From the NCBI GenBank assembly GCA_026129385.1, contig JAHCIE010000101.1:1-9630 (forward strand): a stretch of DNA of 9,630 bases, in the 5' to 3' direction. The notes below the pieces were generated by a model, which was not told the DNA's origin, ran no database searches, and saw nothing but the letters and a program-made list of their open reading frames with translations. Shown piece by piece: positions 5,883-9,630 of the stretch; the stretch's first letter is position 1, and every line of letters starts with the position of its first letter. The position numbers were made by a program, and so were the translations under genes. The stretch is from Anaerolineae bacterium. GTDB taxonomy: Bacteria > Chloroflexota > Anaerolineae > Epilineales > JAHCIE01.

Positions 5883-6608
5883 CTATCCCCTGCACGGTGC
5901 GCGTGTACCTGGATGAGACTCACCAGTTGGCGGCCGACGCGACCGTGGTCGCCACCCGCGAGGACGGCCTGGCCTTCGACCGCTCGCCCTTCTACCCAGG
6001 TGGCGGCGGTCAGCCCGCCGATGTTGGCCAGGTCACCCTGGCCGACGGCCCCGACCTGCGGGTCGTGACGGCCCAGGCCGACGCCGACGGCGTGGTATGG
6101 CACGCGACCGAGCCGCCACCCCCGCCTGACAGCGTGGGCCGCCTGGCGCGGTTGACGGTCGATGGGGCGCGGCAGTTGGCCCTTACTCGTTACCGTCCTG
6201 CATGTTCTCAATAAGATTGCGCTGCGCGACTATGGGGCGCGGATCACCGGCGTGCAGATTGGCGAGGACTCGTCGCGCATCGACTTCAAGTGGGAGGGGT
6301 TCTCGCCGGCGGTGGTGGCCGAGGTGGAGGGGAAGGTTAACGCGGCCCTGGCCGAGAACCGCGCTCTCAAGGCCTACACCATCAGCGAGGCCGAGTTCCG
6401 CCAGCGCGATGACCTGCGCCGCACCCTGACGGCCGAGCCGCCCGTCGTCGATGGGCGGGTGCGCGTCGTCGAGATTGTGGGCTTCGACGCCCAGGCGTGT
6501 GGCGGGACCCACGTCGCGACGACGGCCGAGGTGGGCCATTTTCGCATCACCCGCACCGACAACAAGGGCCGCATCAACAAGCGGCTGTACGTGCGGCTGG
6601 ACGATTGA
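5879..6608 (+). pseudogene. Alanyl-tRNA editing protein (AlaX-like), frameshifted at the zinc-binding HxxxH motif
   Basis: Two adjoining frames together encode one AlaX-type protein, which removes amino acids wrongly attached to tRNA(Ala). The first frame starts at GTG 5879, overlapping the hydrolase stop, and contains the family signature FYPGGGGQP (residues 38-46); it ends at TAA 6212-6214. The second frame continues from about 6195 with VLHVLNKIAL, AYTISEAEFRQRDDLRR and the zinc motif CGGTHVATTAEVG, to TGA 6606-6608. The join falls where the family has R-x-H-T-x-x-H. The second histidine (6201-6203) is present, but the first is missing. Restoring about five bases near 6194-6196 would give RYHTVLHVLN. 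As read, neither fragment can make an active zinc site. A sequencing or assembly error is the main alternative. Confidence 0.85.
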
Positions 6609-6614
6609 CCCCCA

Positions 6615-7850
6615 CTAGGGCTGCGCGCCGATGAGATGCCACACGTCCATCATGCCTTTGCCTTTTACGAGGATGGTTCCGGCAGGCTCGCATACAAAGT
6701 CGTCGTGAATCAGGGTATACGTGGCGGCGGTGATCTGAATGACGCCCGCCTGGCCGTGGGACTCCATGCGGCTGGCCGTGTTGACGGCGTCGCCCCACAG
6801 GTCGTAGCTAAACTTCTTGCGCCCGATGACGCCCGCCACCACCGGGCCGGAGTTGAGGCCGATGCGGAAGACCAGGTGTCGGCCCAGAAAATCGTGGTGG
6901 CTGACGTAGTCGCGCATCTCTAGCGCCAGGCGGGCCAGGACCTGGGCGTGGTCGGCGCGGCGGGTGGGGATGCCCGCCGCTACCATGTAGCAATCGCCGA
7001 TGGTCTTGATCTTCTCCACGCCAAGCCGCTCGACCATGCCGTCGAAGGCGGAGAACACATCGTCGAGCAGCGTTACCAGTTGGGACGGCGTCATGTTCGC
7101 CGACAGGGGTGTGAAGTTGACCACGTCGGCGAACAGGATGCTGGCTCCGTCGTAGTAGTCGGCAATGATGCGGTTCTCGTTCTTGAGAATGTCGGCAATC
7201 TCGCGGGGCAGGATGTTCAGCAGCAGCGCTTCGGACTTGCGCCGCTCGACGCCGAGCAGATAGAGCGAGGTATCCTTCTGAGCGACGAAGTATTCAAGCA
7301 GCACGAAGACGACCACTGACACCCCAGTGATGTTCAGGGCAAAGAAGATCGTGACCGCGACGGGGGGCAGGGAGGCGGGCGTCGCATAGAGAGCGGACCA
7401 CACCGCGCTGGCGGCGACAAGGGCAAGGTAGGCCAGAAACCAGCGCACCGCCTGCCGCCGCCCGGCGAAGACGAGTGCGCCCAGTGGCGATGTCAGCGAC
7501 CACAAGACGACGGCGCTGGAGTCGGCGAAGCCGCCGAGGGCGATGAGTAGCAAGAAGGGCAGAACCAGCGACGCAAGGAGTTGGCTGGTGCGGAAGAAGC
7601 CATAGCGCCGTGTGCGGGAGAAAATGGCCATGCTGACGAAGGAGAAGCCAGCGTAGGCCAGGGGGATGGCGGCGGCCAGGGGCGCGCCCAGCGCTGCGTA
7701 CACCATACCCCAGCAGACAGCCATGGACGCCAGCATTAGTGAGGACAGGACGAGCAGCGACTTCTCCAGGCGTACATTGTCGCTGTCGTTGGCGTCGGCC
7801 CCGATACGCGCGATTCCCAGCAGGTGGCGTTGCATCGACGTGCGGTCCAT
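6615..7850 (-). CDS. Membrane-anchored class III adenylate cyclase
   Basis: A 411-residue protein. The N-terminal 190 residues hold about six hydrophobic segments (roughly 30-52, 57-77, 87-106, 110-130, 134-155, 163-188), giving an integral inner-membrane anchor. A short linker with ERRKSEALLLNILPREIADIL (residues 202-222) leads into the cyclase homology domain. Catalytic residues are all present: metal-binding D242 (FADVVNFT) and D286 (KTIGDCYM), adenine-selecting K282 and D350 (YDLWGDAVN), and transition-state N357 and R361 (NTASRM). The lysine/aspartate pair indicates ATP, not GTP, so the product should be cAMP. It should work as a homodimer. The linker resembles those that couple sensor domains to catalysis. 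The start at 7850 has AAGGG ten bases upstream; ATG at residue 6 is an alternative. Confidence 0.93.
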   Translation of the reverse strand: MDRTSMQRHLLGIARIGADANDSDNVRLEKSLLVLSSLMLASMAVCWGMVYAALGAPLAAAIPLAYAGFSFVSMAIFSRTRRYGFFRTSQLLASLVLPFLLLIALGGFADSSAVVLWSLTSPLGALVFAGRRQAVRWFLAYLALVAASAVWSALYATPASLPPVAVTIFFALNITGVSVVVFVLLEYFVAQKDTSLYLLGVERRKSEALLLNILPREIADILKNENRIIADYYDGASILFADVVNFTPLSANMTPSQLVTLLDDVFSAFDGMVERLGVEKIKTIGDCYMVAAGIPTRRADHAQVLARLALEMRDYVSHHDFLGRHLVFRIGLNSGPVVAGVIGRKKFSYDLWGDAVNTASRMESHGQAGVIQITAATYTLIHDDFVCEPAGTILVKGKGMMDVWHLIGAQP

Positions 7851-7885
7851 ACTGACTTTGCCCTTGTGACTCGATTAAGGCGTCA

Positions 7886-7914
7886 ATGTTAGGCGGGGGG
7901 CGGGATGTCGTCAA
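7886..7914 (-). promoter_or_regulatory. Sigma-70-like promoter for the adenylate cyclase gene
   Basis: On the minus strand TTGACG (7909-7914), a 17-base spacer, then TAACAT (7886-7891). The cyclase ATG at 7850 lies about 36 bases downstream of the -10, a short leader that contains AAGGG. Confidence 0.6.
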
Positions 7915-7962
7915 CCGGGGCGGCGACGCGCCGGGGAGAGCGCTGGCAGGGGGAGAGGATCC

Positions 7963-8354
7963 ATGAGCGACGAGGCGATTCGGCAGTTCCTGGCGCGCTA
8001 TGGTCGCGCGTTGAGCGAGGGCGATCTGGCGGTCATTTCCGACGGTTGAGACCGCCTGCCCTGGTGCTGGCCGACGAGGCGACCATGCCCGTCGATGAGT
8101 TGGGCGAGGTGCAGGCCTTCTTTTCACAGGCGGTGGAGTGGTATCGGGCGCAGGGACTGATGGCGACGCGGCCCACCCTGGGCGCACTGCAGCGGCTGGG
8201 GGAGCGGCTGGTCGCCGTGGACGTGGCGTGGTCGGCGGTGGACGCCGACGGCGTGGAGAAGTCCCGCGAGCGCTCCCACTACATCCTGCGGCGCGGCGTC
8301 GACGATCGCTATCGCATCAAGGTCGCCCTGACGGTGGTCGAGCCAACGGGGTAG
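7963..8354 (+). pseudogene. SnoaL/NTF2-like protein, single-base frameshift
   Basis: ATG at 7963, preceded by GGGGGAGAGG, opens a typical SnoaL-like N-terminus (MSDEAIRQFLARYGRALSEG, then DLAVISDG) but meets TGA at 8047-8049 after 28 codons. In the next frame the rest of the protein follows at once: PPALVLADEA, FFSQAVEWYRAQGL, RLVAVDVAWSAVDADG and SHYILR, to TAG 8352-8354. Adding one G after 8048 turns TTGAGA into TTGGAGA and restores an uninterrupted protein of about 131 residues with SDGWRPPALVL, where a tryptophan is usual for the family. The function of the intact family member would be unknown (SnoaL-like pocket protein). It lies divergent from the cyclase and is the second SnoaL-like gene in the window, but the two are clearly different in sequence. 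A base-calling error is possible. Confidence 0.85.
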
Positions 8355-9464
8355 CTAGGGGCACTGGATGACGGCCTGCGCCCACAGGCAACCGCCGCAG
8401 GCGGGCGGTGGGCTGTCGAAACAGTCGGTGGCGTTGGTATCGACGAGCTCGCAGCCGCCGCACGAGGTGCACGGCGCGAAGGCGAAGCTATGGATGCGCT
8501 CGCGGTAGGCCACGTAGTCGGGGTCGCGCCACAGGTCGAGCAGGCCACGCTCGGCCACGTTGCCGATGATATGGCGATACGAGACGCGGCGGTGGCGGCG
8601 CAGGTAGCCGACGTGGGTGTGCGGGAGGGGCGGGCACGGGCTGACCGAGCCGTCCCAGCCGACGGCCATCGCCCCGCTCTCGACGAAGATGCACACGTCG
8701 TTGGCGCCGCCGAGGTTGTTACCAGCGAAGGTGACGTTGAGATTACTCTTGAGCACGCGCACGAAGGTCTCGGCCGTGTCGTCGTCGAGTTGCATCTTGG
8801 GCATGCTCAGGCGCGGTAGCCACGGCGATGGCAGGTAGGCGATGTCGTTGAGAGTGTGGTCGTACAGGGTCTCATCGCACATCTGCGGCGAGTAGGGCAG
8901 GACGTTGGTGACCATGAAGCGTGTTGCGCCGTGCCGCCGCCCAATGGCGATGACCTCCGGCAGGTCGCGGATGTTGCGCCGCATGGCGACGAAGGCCACG
9001 CCGATCACCGGCGTTGGGCGATGCGCCGGGCGGCGGGCGCGGCGGAAGCGGGCCAGGTTGTCCAGCACGTGCGGTAGCTCGGCCCCCATGCGTAGGTCGG
9101 CGTAGCTTTCCGGCGTCGTGCCGTCGATGGAGACCCACAGTACGTCCAGCCCCGCATCGATAAGGCGTCGCGAGCGCTTGTCGTCAAGCAGCGTGCCGTT
9201 GGTGATCATCTCGGCCGTCGCGCCGGTCGCCTTGACGCGGGCGATCATGTCGATGGTCTTGGGGTGGGCCAGTGGCACGCCGATGCCGCCGAAGAACACG
9301 GTGGGCGGTGGCGAGATAGCGCGCAGGCCGTCAAGAATGGCCGCGATCGTACCCTCGCGCTTCTCGGTCGCATGGGCGCAGCAGTCCTTCCGGCGCCGCG
9401 CGGCTCGGTCTGCTTCGAGTATACAGGCGGCAGCCCGTTGCAGCGGATAGAGGTCGTTGCCCAC
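8355..9464 (-). pseudogene. Radical SAM/SPASM-domain protein with scrambled N-terminal cluster motif
   Basis: From about 9362 downward the minus-strand frame is a good radical SAM core: TVFFGGIGVPLAHP (the GGE-like strand), MITNGTLLD, VLWVSIDGTTPESY and FMVTNVLPYSP. It ends in a cysteine-rich SPASM-like region with WDGSVSPC, CTSCGGCELVD and a terminal CGGCLWAQAVIQC (codons at about 8693, 8636, 8471-8453, 8423, 8399-8390 and 8363). The radical SAM CxxxCxxC that must bind the catalytic 4Fe-4S cluster is absent from this frame. Where it should be (about 9445-9410), a neighbouring frame reads SIRCNGLPPVYSKQTEP, which looks like a damaged RCNxxCxxC-SKQTEP. The open frame runs on upstream to 9614, but that part has no family resemblance and crosses the 33-bp palindrome. 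GTG 9464 (VGNDLY) is the likely old start. As read it cannot be a working radical SAM enzyme. Confidence 0.75.
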
Positions 9465-9630
9465 GGTAGAGGGACCACTACACTCGTGGGAGTAGACCCT
9501 AAAGGTCTCGGAGACCTTTAGGGTCTGTGCCGTGGTATGTGGCGGGAACCTTTTTCGATACCACCGCGTCTCTTTGCTCGTGTAGGAAACCTTCCGCAAA
9601 CTAGAGCGTGTCATGGCGAGTGAGGAGACA
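9465..9630. other. Right-edge non-coding stretch with a second dyad and a possible gene start
   Basis: Besides the 33-bp palindrome this stretch holds GTGGTAT (9532-9538) facing ATACCAC (9558-9564), a 7-bp stem with a 19-base loop containing TTTTT. An ATG at 9613 opens a plus-strand frame (MASEET) that leaves the window after six codons. It has no convincing ribosome binding site, so a gene there is only a possibility. No clear promoter is seen. Confidence 0.3.
9494..9526. repeat. 33-bp near-perfect palindrome (16-bp arms, 1-base centre)
   Basis: AGACCCTAAAGGTCTC (9494-9509) and GAGACCTTTAGGGTCT (9511-9526) are exact reverse complements separated by one G. Each arm is itself partly symmetric (AGACC...GGTCT). 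The element lies between the degraded radical SAM gene and the right-hand edge. It could be a dispersed palindromic repeat, a bidirectional terminator, or a cruciform-forming regulator site. No T run follows on either strand. Confidence 0.8.

Noticed and set aside
9494..9526. CRISPR repeat or tRNA-like element
   Set aside because: It is a single copy with no spacers; the palindrome lacks tRNA arms and conserved loop bases.
9465..9614. N-terminal extension of the radical SAM frame to ATG 9614
   Set aside because: It translates the 33-bp palindrome and shows no radical SAM sequence; the open frame there is probably accidental.

Overview
This is a high-GC bacterial window with short intergenic gaps, strong AGGAGG-type ribosome binding sites, frequent GTG starts and sigma-70-like promoters. 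The mix of families fits a member of the Chloroflexota: a DinB protein, an EACC1-like protein, a two-cluster ferredoxin with CxCRH and CNCCGCSC motifs, a PGM1-type ligase and a membrane class III cyclase. That taxonomic call is inference from remembered families, not a search. No tRNA, rRNA, CRISPR array or recognisable insertion sequence was seen.

Layout. 1-211 (-) is the N-terminus of a probable PGM1-type ATP-grasp peptide ligase. It diverges across a 222-bp regulatory gap, which holds two opposed promoters and a 14-bp palindrome, from a Gfo/Idh/MocA oxidoreductase (434-1435) followed by a small NTF2/SnoaL-like protein (1475-1870). A RibD C-terminal/DHFR-like reductase (1867-2454, -) converges on it with overlapping stop codons. 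Next comes an EACC1-like protein with an unrecognised helical C-terminus (2599-3219), and then, behind its own promoter, a regulator-like iron-sulfur protein with 17 motif cysteines (3319-4623). A 195-bp gap with four consecutive hairpins leads to a drastically shortened DinB reading frame (4819-5049), an alpha/beta hydrolase (5106-5882) and, overlapping it by GTGA, a frameshifted AlaX alanyl-tRNA editing gene (5879-6608). A membrane-anchored adenylate cyclase (6615-7850, -) diverges from a frameshifted SnoaL-like gene (7963-8354). A radical SAM/SPASM gene whose N-terminal cluster motif is scrambled (8355-9464, -) ends the coding part. The right edge holds a near-perfect 33-bp palindrome and a second dyad.

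The left half is intact. From 4.8 kb to 9.5 kb, four of six genes carry a lesion (internal deletion, about 5-nt frameshift, 1-nt frameshift, scrambled catalytic motif), while the hydrolase and cyclase between them keep intact active sites. This is either a genuine patch of gene decay or a run of assembly errors; only reads can decide.

Functionally the window is a set of short independent units, not one pathway. The most promising lead for something undescribed is the EACC1-like protein beside the Fe-S protein with an N-terminal helical, possibly DNA-binding domain: a candidate conflict/signalling component next to a redox-responsive partner. That link is inference from adjacency only.
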